Assembly (NCBI GenBank): GCA_037127255.1
Contig: JBANSL010000002.1
Span: 9,592,001-9,656,000, forward strand
Length of the DNA stretch: 64,000 nucleotides
DNA from: Persicaria tinctoria
Lineage: Eukaryota; Streptophyta; Magnoliopsida; Caryophyllales; Polygonaceae
Reading direction: 5' to 3'
Positions 33,098 to 44,783 of the stretch are shown piece by piece; position 1 is the stretch's first letter, and the number at the start of each line of letters is the position of its first letter. Made by a program: the position numbers and the translations under genes. The notes under the pieces are model-generated. The model was not told the DNA's origin and did not search any database. It saw only the letters and a list, made by a program, of their open reading frames with translations.

Positions 33098-34004
33098 ATG
33101 TTCTTAAGATCTTCTATAACTCCTGTGATTTCTAATCATATTATAACTCGTGATTTCTAATCATATTAGGAATATGCTTGAGCAAGCTGAGACAAAATTT
33201 GTTGCAAATGTTCTTAAGATCTCCTATAACTCATGTGATTTCTAATCTTATTATAAACAAAATATTAATTTATATAATACTTTAAAAATTCGTAAATATT
33301 TTCAAACACAAATTAGGATAATAATTTTAGGGGATATATATATATATTAAATGGATAAAATGATCCCTAAAATGCAATCCAACCCTTAAATTAAAATTTT
33401 AAATATATTTATCATCAAATTTGAGTTTTAAAATATTAAAATATAATATATTTAACGATAGTTTGACAAAAATAGATAAATGGGTGGTGATTTGAATTGT
33501 AATTAGAGACAATTTAAAGGATGATTTTTTAAAATTTTAAATTTAAGAGATTAAGTGAAAACCCGTATATTTAAAGGATGATTTTATATAAATTATCATT
33601 TTATATTTTTTTCACTGAAATTACTATCTAAATTACAAATTTAATATTTTTTCCTAGTGAGTGTCACAAACTCACAATTGTCCAAACAAAGAAAAGAAAG
33701 GCATGATTTTGGGGTGCGGACAATGGTCGGTTATAATGTCACGGCTGATGGCTCCGAACACCCAATAAAATGGAGGGTAAGACTTTCGATTGCGTTGACA
33801 CCCTTTTTAAATAATAATTGTCCTTTCAAATGTTATCGTTATAACAGTTTCATACATTTTTTTAAATAAAATATATGGTTAACAATAAATATCAGTTGGA
33901 ATATTGGATACAAATGAAATATATAGATTGATTAAATAGAACCAAATCAACCAATCACCCAAATGACCCAACCCATACGATTTTTACTTGTTATAATAAT
34001 ATAA
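33098..34004. other. Intergenic DNA with a short direct duplication
   Basis: A segment of about 55 bp beginning TTGTTGCAGATGTTCTTAAG (33091) is repeated with a few changes about 100 bp further on (from about 33200). The rest is AT-rich. A 70-codon frame at 33657-33869 is not recognised. Confidence 0.4.
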
Positions 34005-34030
34005 CTAGTATATGTTATGCCCTGTAGGGC
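34005..34030 (-). mobile_element. Helitron 3' terminus
   Basis: On the minus strand, the hairpin GCCCT-AC-AGGGC (34019-34030) is followed by ten AT-rich bases, then CTAG (34005-34008) and a T. This is the standard Helitron 3' end inserted at A/T. The element would extend rightwards. Its 5' end was not identified. Confidence 0.6.
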
Positions 34031-36085
34031 TGTATATGATAATATGTTAATAGTTTAAAATTTTCTATTGATGAATACTCTTAATCATGAAAAAATAATT
34101 TAAAGTTTTATTTGTTATGCAATTTTTTAAAATAATATAACGTTGATTGAAATTATTCTAATTAACAGAGTTGTAAATCAATAACAATTAGTCAATTACA
34201 CTGTAATTAAAGCAATTTATGAGTAGATATATTTTCATAAAAATTTATCTAACTATATATAAATAATCATAGTTATTTCCAAAATCAACTAAAATACATG
34301 AGTGTGTTATATGAACACGAGTAGCTCGAATTCGACTCTCGTACCCGATCGCTCGATAAAAACTCGACTCGAACTCGTTCATTAAACGAGCCGAGTATGA
34401 GCACATTTTCAAGCTTGGTCCAAAGCTGGCATGTATAAATACATATGGTGTGTGATGTGTATAATCTATATATGTGATAAGGGTATTAGTAGTATATATA
34501 CCCATAAGTGTAATTGTAAGGGCATCAATGAAATATGCAAATGAAATCAATATCAATCTCATGGATCTCTACTAGGGACATAACAAAAGCTCGGCCCATT
34601 CGAATTAAACTCGAATAGCTCGAATTTTATGGGATTTTTAAATTTTCCTTTAAATTATTGTATAATGAGCAAGTGGAACTCCTTAAAACTCGAAAAAAGT
34701 TCGGCTCGATCAGCTCGTTAATTTACTAAACAAGCCAAGTATGAACACATTTTTAAACTCGACTCAAAATTTAGGCTCGGCTCGAGCTCGTTCATATCCC
34801 AAATGAATTGAATATGAACAAGCAATATTCGGCTTGTTCAACTCGAATAACAGATATATAATAAAAAAAAAGAATTAAAAAATATAAAACCATCAATTAC
34901 TCGACGACTAGTACAGACTATACAATGTACGTTGGAATGAAATGTTACTATCATAAAGTCAAAAACAAGAAACAAAGTAAACTATGATTCGGAGGGAAAT
35001 TATAATTATATAATTAATTTATAAATTTTAAATAAGAAACTTATGTACGTATTAAGGGATTTGAGGCTTTGGTGGGTGCACACACTACATTTTCAATTTT
35101 AGATGTATAGTAAATATTATATCAACGGTTTTTCTAACATTTACCATTAGAACATAGATTAAAAAGCTTAGCTCACCCAAAAAAATAAAAAGCCTAATTA
35201 AAAAAAGAAGATTAAAAAGCCTAATTAAAAAAATAGATTAAGTTTCTTGTTTAAATTTTAAATAAAAAACTTAAATCGTTAAACAACGATTTTATTATTT
35301 TATTTTATTTTTCAATCAGGGCTAGAGTCACTGTTTAAAACAACAACTTAGTTTTTTTTCTGACTAAATTCTAAAATACTTCCGATCTTTGACTATTTCG
35401 CAATTTTTTTTAGTTTTTTTGACAATTTTGAAAGAAAAAAAAAATCATTATTATACTACAGAGTTATTGTACACAATATAGGTCTACTTTCAGTGATCAC
35501 GGTATGCCCTTCATTTTCAGACGTAACCATATTTGCTAATTGCTACTATAAAATTGATTCAACCAAATATAAAACCAAAATAAAATTACTGTACGATTGA
35601 CATATTGTGTAATCACACATACATCATACATCCTATTATATTGTGATTTTATATTTTTCAAAACTACATTTCCTAATTTATTAGGAAAAACACTAACTAA
35701 CAAAAATAAGAAAGGTGCAACTCACACATATTTTTAGAGTATCTTTAGCAACCATTCTTAAAATATAAAGTTTTTTCCTTATATTCGCATTTTAGTATTT
35801 TACTACTTTGCTTTCAGATGATTTAATTTATGATTAAAGTGATGTTACATTTACGGTTTTTCTATTCTATATGATAAGATATTAAATTAAAAAAATATTC
35901 TCATATCAAAAAAATAATCGACCCTGAAACGCTAATTAAAAGAAAAGTTAAACTAATTAAAATTTAAAAAATATTTATAAATTAATACTCTTATCCTATA
36001 AATAAATAAATAAATATTTTAATTTTTAAATACAAAAATGAGTTCCCATTAACCACTCTAATGACTTGTACTTAAATGCCAGTGC
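34031..36085. other. AT-rich region, probably partly Helitron-derived
   Basis: No gene is recognised. 34310-34420 and 34580-34840 contain repeated CTCG/GAGCTCG-type words (AACTCG, GCTCGA) that look like degenerate subterminal repeats of a transposon. The remainder is AT-rich up to the SAUR promoter. Confidence 0.4.
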
Positions 36086-36093
36086 TATATATA
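36086..36093 (+). promoter_or_regulatory. TATA box of the SAUR gene
   Basis: TATATATA lies 69 bp upstream of the SAUR ATG, a typical plant distance. Confidence 0.65.
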
Positions 36094-36161
36094 CTCCTCC
36101 CATCTCACTGCTCCAATTTGCAGTCCAAACTCCTCTTCCAAAAAATTAGAGACCAAAAGAG

Positions 36162-36497
36162 ATGAAGAGGAAGAAAGGGGTGTTCGCGGTCCTGGTGGGG
36201 CTGAGCGACGACAAGGATCTACACAAGTTGATGATACCAGTCTCGTACCTGCACCACCCGTCACTCGAGAGGCTGCTAGAGAGGGCACACGAGCTCTACG
36301 GATACCAGGCAGCTGGCCCGCTAAGGCTGCCTTGCTCTTTGGACGAGTTCCTCCGTCTGAAGTCGATGATCGAGCAAGGAGGGAGCAACAACAAGAGTAC
36401 TCGACGTAGCAAGAGCCTGAATGACCACCACCGCCACCACCAGTTTCATCGCTCGTTGTCGTTTACCTCTTGTTTTGTTGTCGAGGATGACGATTAA
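36162..36497 (+). CDS. SAUR-like auxin-responsive protein
   Basis: A single-exon frame of 111 residues. Plant SAUR genes are normally intron-less and of this size. The SAUR core is visible: FAVLVGLSDDKDLHKLMIPV, SYLHHPSLERLLERAHELYG and PLRLPCSLDEFLRLKSMIE. The basic N-terminus (MKRKKG) and the His-rich C-terminal tail (about residues 78-97) are variable regions in this family. SAUR proteins promote cell expansion, mainly by inhibiting PP2C.D phosphatases that act on plasma-membrane H+-ATPases. The core diverges from the commonest SAURs (GxFxVYVG is replaced by GVFAVLVG), so its auxin response cannot be assumed. The gene is intact although it is surrounded by transposon debris. Confidence 0.9.
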   Translation: MKRKKGVFAVLVGLSDDKDLHKLMIPVSYLHHPSLERLLERAHELYGYQAAGPLRLPCSLDEFLRLKSMIEQGGSNNKSTRRSKSLNDHHRHHQFHRSLSFTSCFVVEDDD

Positions 36498-37219
36498 AAT
36501 GAAGGCTTGATCTTAGAAGGAGAGATTAGGCAATGGATTTCTGTGGTGGACTTGATTTTCAGTTTCTTAATCATTGTAAGGGTTGATTAGGCAAGTAACC
36601 AATGAATGAAGAATATGCTCTGCATCTGACTTTTGCGGATATATTATTTCCTTCGTGAGATTTGGGCCTATATGGGCCATCAATAATTTAAAATGGGCTA
36701 GTTTCAAATGGGCTTAGATAAGCCCATTACGTGTCCTTTTCATCATCGTAGGGGTACACTAACTTTTATTTTATACAAGTAGGGAAGGGTCGGGACGGGA
36801 TCCAGATGAGATATTTTTTATCAATGGACTTTATCTCTCAAATAAAAAATATTATTAAAAAAATCTATAAATTTTGCAATTTAAAAAAAAGTAATTTATA
36901 TATATATATACACACACTACACGCATGATTGGACGAGATTTGTGTGACGAGATTTCACTAGGATCGGACAGGACTGGAATTTTGTAGGATTTGTGCCAAC
37001 GTAACCCATAATAGCATCTCTATCCCTATCATAATTTATGTCATTTTACTTTTTTAACATATTTTTTTTTAAAAGCTAAAAACTCTAGAAAATATCAAAA
37101 TTTTAATAACTTTATACTTTTTTAGTAATAAGTATTAAATTCATTTTGAATTTTAATAAAAAGTTAATATTTTATATAATTTGTATCCTTTTGAAAAAAG
37201 CATGCAGAATTACAAGTGA
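36498..37219. other. SAUR 3' region and degenerate repeat
   Basis: This holds the SAUR 3' UTR. From about 36780 there is GGGTCGGGACGGGATCC, probably a decayed end of a hAT-like element of the type at 47313. No gene is seen. Confidence 0.4.
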
Positions 37220-38555
37220 CTAGTATTCGGTACCCGCCCGTTGTGCGGTTTTTTAATAAATTTTTATTATATAAAACATCTTCTTTTTTTTGTTTGAAAG
37301 TTATATAAAACATCTTTGAGTTAATATAAAGTAGATATATGCGATTATAGGTAAATTTTATATTGTTTTATTATATTTAATAACAATGTTAACTGTTAAG
37401 TATAAAACAACTAATAAATTTTATTTATTATATAAACCAATAAATTAATATTCAATATAAGATAAATATATAATTTTCAATTACGTTATAATGTAAATAT
37501 AAGATAAATTATTACGTTTGATTTATGCATCAACTCTGGACGGATGTCCTAGCCCTCACAGGATAAATGTGCTATATATCTAGCTAGGTCTTAATTTGTT
37601 CAAAAACAGTTCAAATATCCATCTATCGAGTCTTGTTGGGTTGGAATTTTCGGGCACTAAATTGTAATCTCATTTAATCATCATTTAATTTAGAAATTCG
37701 TAAAAGTAAATTTGTATACGTATAAAATATTCTTGATCATGTATATTTATAAGAAATAAATTAAGATAAGTTTTTCCAAATCTAAATATAAAAATTGTTA
37801 AATATATTTTTCACTATTTATATAAAAAAAATTAATTGATACGGTAGATATATTCAACTTCATCTAAAAGGATAAATTTTCTACCTAATTAAAATATAAG
37901 GTTGAATATTTATACAAATGTATTCAATTTCATCTAAAATCTAAAAAGATAGAATATTTAACAAAGATTTAATTTGACAAATATATTCAAATTGTGATGA
38001 GATGAATTATAACCACATAAATTTATGTAGCGTAAATTTATATTTCAACCCGTGCAAATATATATAGCGTAAATTTACATCTCTGATGATATACAACGTA
38101 AATTTATACTCCGTATTACCTTATTCGATATATTTTAATTAATATAACAATACTACATTAAAATACAATGCAAAAAATGATCCACTACCCGTGGTTATAA
38201 ACTAATTGGAATTGCTAAAAAAAAAAACTAATTGGAAGAAAAAAATGGTAAAAAAGTTGGATCGGTTTTTTTAAATATTATTATATTTGTTTAGTTAGAT
38301 TGGATATGTTTTCAACCATAACTGTATTACGGTTATATATATTTATTTAATTAAAATATAAGGTCATATTGAATAGATTATTGATCTAAAAAGATAAGAT
38401 TTTTGCTTAACTATATTGAATTATTAATTGATGTGGCCCAGAAATATAATACCACTTTAATCTAGAAAATACCACGTAGGCGAAAATAATCCCGTTTAAT
38501 CCAGAAAATTCTGTGGCAGCGAGGTCGCTCCAGCGGTCTCTGTTTTAGTATTTTA
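37220..38555 (-). mobile_element. Helitron unit 4 of the tandem/nested cluster
   Basis: The 3' terminus on the minus strand has an imperfect hairpin (37234-37248, CCGCACAACGGGCGG), then CTAG at 37220-37223 followed by a host base. The 5' part, at about 38380-38555, carries the shared block (complement: ACTAAAACAGAGACCGCTGG...). It joins directly to the CTAG end of unit 3. No coding sequence is seen. Confidence 0.5.
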
Positions 38556-39863
38556 CTAGTATCGTGGCCCGCGACTTTGCGCGGTTTCTTAAAAAAATAT
38601 ATTCTATTAATTAATTAATTTTATATTTAACCTATTAATTTTTATTAAATTATAAAGATTAACATTGTTTCAATGACTCTTTATTCTGGAAGTTTTCGAT
38701 CAATCATAAACTAAACTAACATTATTTTCATTTCAAATCAATATATGGTTAGCATGTATAAATAAATTACTTTGTAACAACTTAAAAATGAAAAGATAAA
38801 TATTTATCATAATACCATGTATGATATAGGGTAAAAATGATTAATCTATGTAGTGAAAATAATTAAATATATAATTTATATTATGTTTTAATCTTATGCG
38901 TGTATATTACAAAAAAAACATTAATTTTAAATTATATTTCCATCTTCTTCATTTTTTTTCTTTTAAAAGATATTTATTTCTATCTTAGAAGTTTCATAAT
39001 TATCTTTTATTTCTAATAAGGATCGATCAACATTTGGAAAATGACCTAAAAAAAATAATGAACATTATTTTATTTATTTATTTAAGGCAACTAATTAACT
39101 TAACCTATTATCTATGTCTATCTTGTTATATTATTATTTTTTGGAGAACAACTCAAGAATGACTTTTATATATAGAATTGAGTATTCAAATCGATATGAC
39201 TCAAGAATGACTTTTATATATAGAATTGAGTATTCAAATCGATATGAATATGATGGGGTAAATTATTTAAATAAGAATAATAGTATGACTTTTTTAAGAA
39301 ACGGTTTAAGCTTTATAAAAATAGTTTACTAAGGTAAGTTTTCTAAAAAAAAAATGAACCTATTGGATAGATTAATATTGATCTATCCAATTCCGTAGTC
39401 AAAATATATCTTCATTACTCCGTATGGTGATTTCTTCCTCCGTGTGATAAAATTATGTGATAAGTTGAATTATCATGAATATGAATCATATGATAATAAT
39501 GATAATAACGATGCATTTTGAGTTTTAATGGAAAAAATATATATTGAAAGTGTTAGTTCAACCTTTAGTTGTGGTTATCATTAATAATATTATTCATTAA
39601 AAAGATAAGTTTTCTAACTAATTAAGATATAAGGTTGAATATTTATAAAAAAAACCTAATTAAGATATAAGGTTATATTGGATAGATTATTGATCTAAAA
39701 GGATAAGTTTTTTACCTAAATATATTGGTCTTTTAATCGATGTGACCCAAAATATAATACCACTTTAATTCAGAATATGACACGTAGGCAAGAATAATCC
39801 CGTTTAATCCAGAAAATTCCGTGTCAGCGAGGTCGCTCCAGCGGTCTCTGTTTTAGTATTTTA
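38556..39863 (-). mobile_element. Helitron unit 3 of the tandem/nested cluster
   Basis: The 3' end on the minus strand is a hairpin at 38569-38584 (five-base GC stem) followed by CTAG at 38556-38559 and a T. The 5' block (39660-39863) is nearly identical to those of units 1, 2 and 4, with TCTCTGTTTTAGTATTTTAC on the plus strand. The 1.3-kb AT-rich interior lacks a helicase frame and contains a 48-bp tandem duplication. Confidence 0.55.
39151..39246. repeat. Exact 48-bp tandem duplication
   Basis: 39151-39198 is repeated without change at 39199-39246 (starting ACTCAAGAATGACTTTTATA). The lack of divergence suggests a recent event. Confidence 0.95.
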
Positions 39864-41962
39864 CTAGTATTTGGTACCCGCGCGTTTGCGCGTTTTGTTA
39901 ATAAATTATATTTTATTATGTTAATTTGTTTGAAATATTTTTTATTAAATTTTATGCGTGAAATATTTTAATAAAACGTTCAATCAATTGTAAAATAAAT
40001 TAAAGTAAAATCATGTTAGATGAAATTGAATATACAACTAAGAGGTTAATTTTACTTATGTGTCGCTTATTCGTGTAGTCTATATACCCTTTTAATCATA
40101 TCAATTAATAATTTTATATCTTTTATCTAACTTATTTGACCAAATTTGTCTTAAATTATTAAAAATATATCAAACTCAAGGAGATGATATCTTTTATGTT
40201 ATATATCATTTAGTTAAATTGTTTTATGATACCCCAATAAATAACACTATCTTTTGAAAAAAAAGGGACACGTAAGCAAAAATAATACCGTTTTAATCCA
40301 GAAAATCCTGTTTTATTATATAGAAGATATATAGAATATAGATATAGATATATAGAATATATATGTTTTAGTATTTTATATTATATATATAATATAATAG
40401 GGAGTGGTTCCAGAGTGCACACCCCTTAGGGTGTGCATTGTGCACAAATATTATTCGGTGAAATGTGAAACATTATTCGGTGAAATTCTAAGCATTATTC
40501 AGTGAAATGTGAAACATTCTACTGAACTCTGTTATGTTTTTTTTTCCGTTCAGTTCAGATGAAAACGTCCCAATTCTACCGAATAATGTTTAGTTTTTTT
40601 ATTTATCCATTTCAAATAAAAGAAACCTCAATTCCCTAAACAATAGTTACAATTTATATGGAATGCCTCAAATTTCACCAAATAATGGTTTACATTCCCC
40701 TAAACAATACTCACATTTCACCGAATAATGCTTCAAATTTCACTGAATAATGTTTCACATTTCACCGAATAATATTTTGTGCACAATGCACATCCTAAGC
40801 CTTGTGCACAAGTTACCCATTCTCTAATATAATATATATAGATTAAATATTTAATGAAAACAACCTTTTTTCTTTTGTTTTATGTTAAAAAGTTAAATCA
40901 TTTTTCTAATCGAATCTTAACTGATGAAGAAATCAATTCAAGTTATCAAATCTCATATTTAATATTTTATTAGTTGTAGCGTAACTTAAATTGTACTATT
41001 TTTTAAAAAGCTAGATTTCCGTTTCCGTTGTTATTAATTACGACCTCTATCTAACAAAGGTAATATTTTAAAATTATCTATTCTAACCGATATATCATAT
41101 ATCATATTAATTATCTATTCTAACCGATATATCATATATCATATTATATAGATTTTATATATACTCATAATTAATTTCAGTGATCTAAGAAGATAAGTTT
41201 TTTAACTAACCATATTGGTTTATTAATCAACGTGGCCCAAAAAATAATATCAATTTAATCCATAATATGACACGTAAGCAAAAATAATTCCGTTTTAATC
41301 CAGAAAATTCCATGGACGTGAGATCGCACCAGAGGCCAGTACATAGAAAATTCCGTGTTTTTTACTTAATTATATTGACTTATTAATTGATATGATCGAA
41401 AAATATGATACCAATTTAATCCAGAATATGACATGTAAGCAAAAATAATCCCGTTTTAATTCAAAATTTTCAGGGATCCCAAATCGCACAAGAGGTCAGT
41501 ACATAGATTATGTAGATGGGCTATTTTAACCACTTGATCACCCAAAGGAAATCAAATAACAATCATATATCATTTTTACTTTCCCATTCGATCTACCCAA
41601 AAGATATATACAAATGGATAAAGAGCAAGAGGAGTTTCAATCCCTAGGGTACTACGGAATGACATCTAAGTAGATTTTATAATGGGGGTAATAATGTATT
41701 TTTTTGAATTAAATAAAAAATGATAAGTTTTCTATAAAGTTGAATATTTATTAAAAAAAATCTAATTAAGATATAAGGTTATATTAGATAGATTATTGAT
41801 CTAAAAAGATAAATTTTTTACCTAATTATATTGACTTATTAATTGGGGTGTCCCAAAAATATAATACCACTTTAATTCAGAATATGACACATAAGCAAAA
41901 ATAATTCCGTTTAATCCAGAAAATTCCGTGGCAGCGAGGTCGCGCCAGCGGCCTCTGTTTTA

Positions 41963-41997
<35 letters not shown>

Positions 41998-42393
41998 TAC
42001 TGATTGAAATCAAGGGGGTGGGTTGTACGGTTGTACCAAATTATAAGATGATAAATTATTTAAATAATAATATATACTTAGTATATGGTATAATATCTTT
42101 TACTACCTACGGAGTATAATTTATTATTTTGATGTTATCAATTAAATGTTATATCAAATTTACGAATATTTGTAAAATAATAATAATTCAGATATAAGGT
42201 TATAGTATTGGATAGATAATTGATCTAAAAAGATAAGTTTTTAGTCAATTATATTCGTTTATTAATTGATGTGGCCCAGAAATATAATACCGCTTTAATC
42301 CAGAAAATTCCACGTATGCAAAAATATTCCCGTTTAATCCAGAAAATTCCGTGCCCGCGAGGTCGCGCCAGCGGTCTCTGCTTTAGTATTTTA
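39864..42393 (-). mobile_element. Helitron unit 2 (compound) of the cluster
   Basis: The 3' end on the minus strand is a perfect hairpin CGCGC-AAAC-GCGCG (39879-39892) then CTAG at 39864-39867 and a T. Inside this unit are several further copies of the 5' block: partial at about 40240-40330 (with a TCTATATAATAAAACAGG start), 41180-41335, 41360-41510 and 41760-41970, as well as the main one at 42190-42393. It also holds the foldback element at 40398-40826. It is therefore a stack of several insertions rather than one element. Confidence 0.5.
40398..40826. mobile_element. Foldback/MITE element with about 130-bp inverted repeats
   Basis: The left arm (TAGGGAGTGGTTCCAGAGTG, GTGCATTGTGCACAAAT, then several ATTATTCGGTGAAAT) is matched in inverted order by the right arm (ATTTCACCGAATAAT, TTGTGCACAATGCAC, ACCCATTCTCTA). 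Both outer flanks are TA-rich. The arms contain tandem ATTATTCGGTGAAAT units. No coding capacity. Related ends occur at 14915 and 23762. Confidence 0.75.
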
Positions 42394-44783
42394 CTAGTAT
42401 TTGGTACCCGCGCGTTTGCGCGTTTTTTTAATAAATTATAATTTATTATGTTAATTTGTTTGAAATATTTTTTTATTAATTTTATGCTTGAAATGTTTTT
42501 CGTAGTATATTTGATCTCTTTTTATATATATTTTTAGATCAAATAAAATTATTTGATCTCTTTTTATATACAGTATATGCCTGCACTTACACATTAATAT
42601 ATAATATCTTGCAAAATAAGAAAATTTGGAACACGTTCTGAAGATAATGAATTGAATCTATATATATTAAGTAATTAAAGTAATGAGTTTTGTAATTATA
42701 TTGTGTTGTAAAATTGTAGGGGGTAGAAGATAGATTTTTTTAAAAATAAAATTGATAGCCAGGTTTGTCAATTAAAATAATTGAGAACGAATGGAACCAT
42801 TGCTTCCTGATGTATAATTCAAAGAGGCAAAAGTTAATACTTCAATGAAAAGTGCCATCAATTACATTAAATTAAAATAAGGTGTAATTAATACGGAGTA
42901 TAAGGGATTATCTCTTCATCTAAGAGAACCATTCATATATCTTCTTTCTCCATTTTATTCTTCTTCACGGTTCACAACTGTATCACACGAATTTTAATGA
43001 CTCAATCACTTCTGTCTGGGTTAATTTCATTAATCTTATGGTATACATTCACCATTACAACACCTGGAAAAAAAACGATAAATATATGAATATAAATTAA
43101 ACTATTTTAGAGATATATATGTAAATATACACACGTAGTAAGATCTATATATGATGAATAAAGTCAAAACTATACCTCAAAATGCTTGATTGCAACTTTA
43201 CGTTGCAGCGGCAATATTAGATGACAAATAATGAAATTTTGAACCGGGTGCCTACTATCTCCAATATGATATATTGAAGCGGCGAGAAATCTGTGTGATT
43301 TGCAAATATTGAACAAAGCAGATAGGAACCACAGCGGTGCGACAATTATGGATTTGCAAGCGGTTGAACACTTGAACCGGCTAATAATATTGAAGGTTTC
43401 GTATTTGGTGATGACTCGCAAATAGATTATATTTTATATAGTCATAATTAATTTCAGTGATCCAGAAAGATAAGTTTTTTACCTAACTATATTGACTTAT
43501 TAATTGATGTGGCTAAAAAATATAATACCTAGATATACTTATTTTTCAAGTTGTTCATCATAGTAAATATTTATCTTTTTATTTTTTAAATTACCTATAT
43601 ATCATCGATCTTCTCTAGAGTTAATAAGATAAGTTTTCTTTAATTTTACCAAAAATTGATCGAAATTTCACGGTGTAATCCATTCTACCTTTTAATTTGC
43701 ATCATTCATGATATGCATGCATTTGTTAATTATATTTTGTTAAACGGATAAATATCTCAATCACATAATCTAATTAAAATATAAGTTGTAAGGTTATATT
43801 GAATAAATTATGTAAAAAAGATAAGTTTTTAGCTAACTATATTTTTTTATTAATTGATGTGGCCCAGAAATATAATACCACTTGTTTACTTTCATCGTTA
43901 GATATATTATTTATAAATAATGAATTGTCATTTACAAAGAAATTGTAACAAAATATAATTAAATCATTAGATAATATTCTAACAAAATATTTATTTAATA
44001 TAAGGGAGATTTATAATCTATCTCTACTAATTTAACCTTATCTAATACTCCATGATGTTTGAGTGAAAGATAATTTAACACCGGTTTTCCGGCATCACTC
44101 ACAATGATAGGTTGATCGTTCTTCCTCCCGAAAAACCTCTCCTATCCTTAATCTCCTTTTTCTTTTTATATCCTCCAATATTACATTTTAACCTAAAATT
44201 AATGTTAAAAATAATTTTTAATAACATATTCATTTTATAAACGATCATTCATCTTTTATGTCTATATATAATATATAATATATAGAATATTTGAGTCAAA
44301 ATATATTGAAAGCTAGTATAATACGATATTATGATCAATCTGATTACAGCTTAGGTTTGCATTAATTATAACTTGATTAGAAAATTTGGTTATGTATTAT
44401 GAAATGCTTCTTAAAAATACCGTCCAATATAATTATATAATGGATTTAAAATTTATACCGTCCAATTTTATAGGGTTTTATTTTAAAATACTGTCCAATA
44501 TAATGGATTTAAAATTTGGTTATACGTACATAGATTTCTTTTCTAAATTTTTATTTGAAAAAAAAAACTAATTAAGATATAGAGTTATATTGGATAGATT
44601 ATTTGATTTAAAAAGATAAGTTTTTTACCTAACTATATTCGTTTATTAATTGGTGTGACCCACAAATATAATACCACTTTAATCCAGGGAATGCCATGTA
44701 GGTAAAAATAATCCCGTTTAATCCAGAAAATTCCGTGGCAGCGAGGTCGCTCCAACGGTCTCTGTTTTAGTATTTTATATAGA
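42394..44783 (-). mobile_element. Helitron unit 1 of the cluster, with both termini
   Basis: The 5' end on the minus strand is TCTATATAAAATACTAAAAC, preceded by A. The 3' end has the hairpin CGCGC-AAAC-GCGCG (about 42409-42422) then CTAG at 42394-42397 and a T. These are the standard Helitron termini at an A/T target. The 2.39-kb interior has no Rep/helicase frame, so it is non-autonomous. It includes the unidentified exon-like ORF at 43170-43421 and a partial internal copy of the 5' block near 43790-43890. Confidence 0.65.
43170..43421 (-). pseudogene. Unidentified exon-like ORF inside a Helitron
   Basis: An 83-codon frame in an AT-rich Helitron interior has a balanced amino-acid composition (YETFNIISRFKCSTACKSI, FLAASIYHIGDSRHPVQN). 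It stays open up to a good splice donor (GAG/GTATAG at its 3' end, near 43175). This is what a captured gene exon looks like. I do not recognise the family. An F-box-like start is only a vague impression. Confidence 0.3.

Noticed and set aside
33657..33869. 70-codon ORF ending beside a possible splice donor (AGGGTAAGA)
   Set aside because: Only one exon-like segment with no partner exons and no recognised homology.
36085..36288. Minus-strand ORF opposite the SAUR gene
   Set aside because: It is antisense to the SAUR coding region and a frame shadow.
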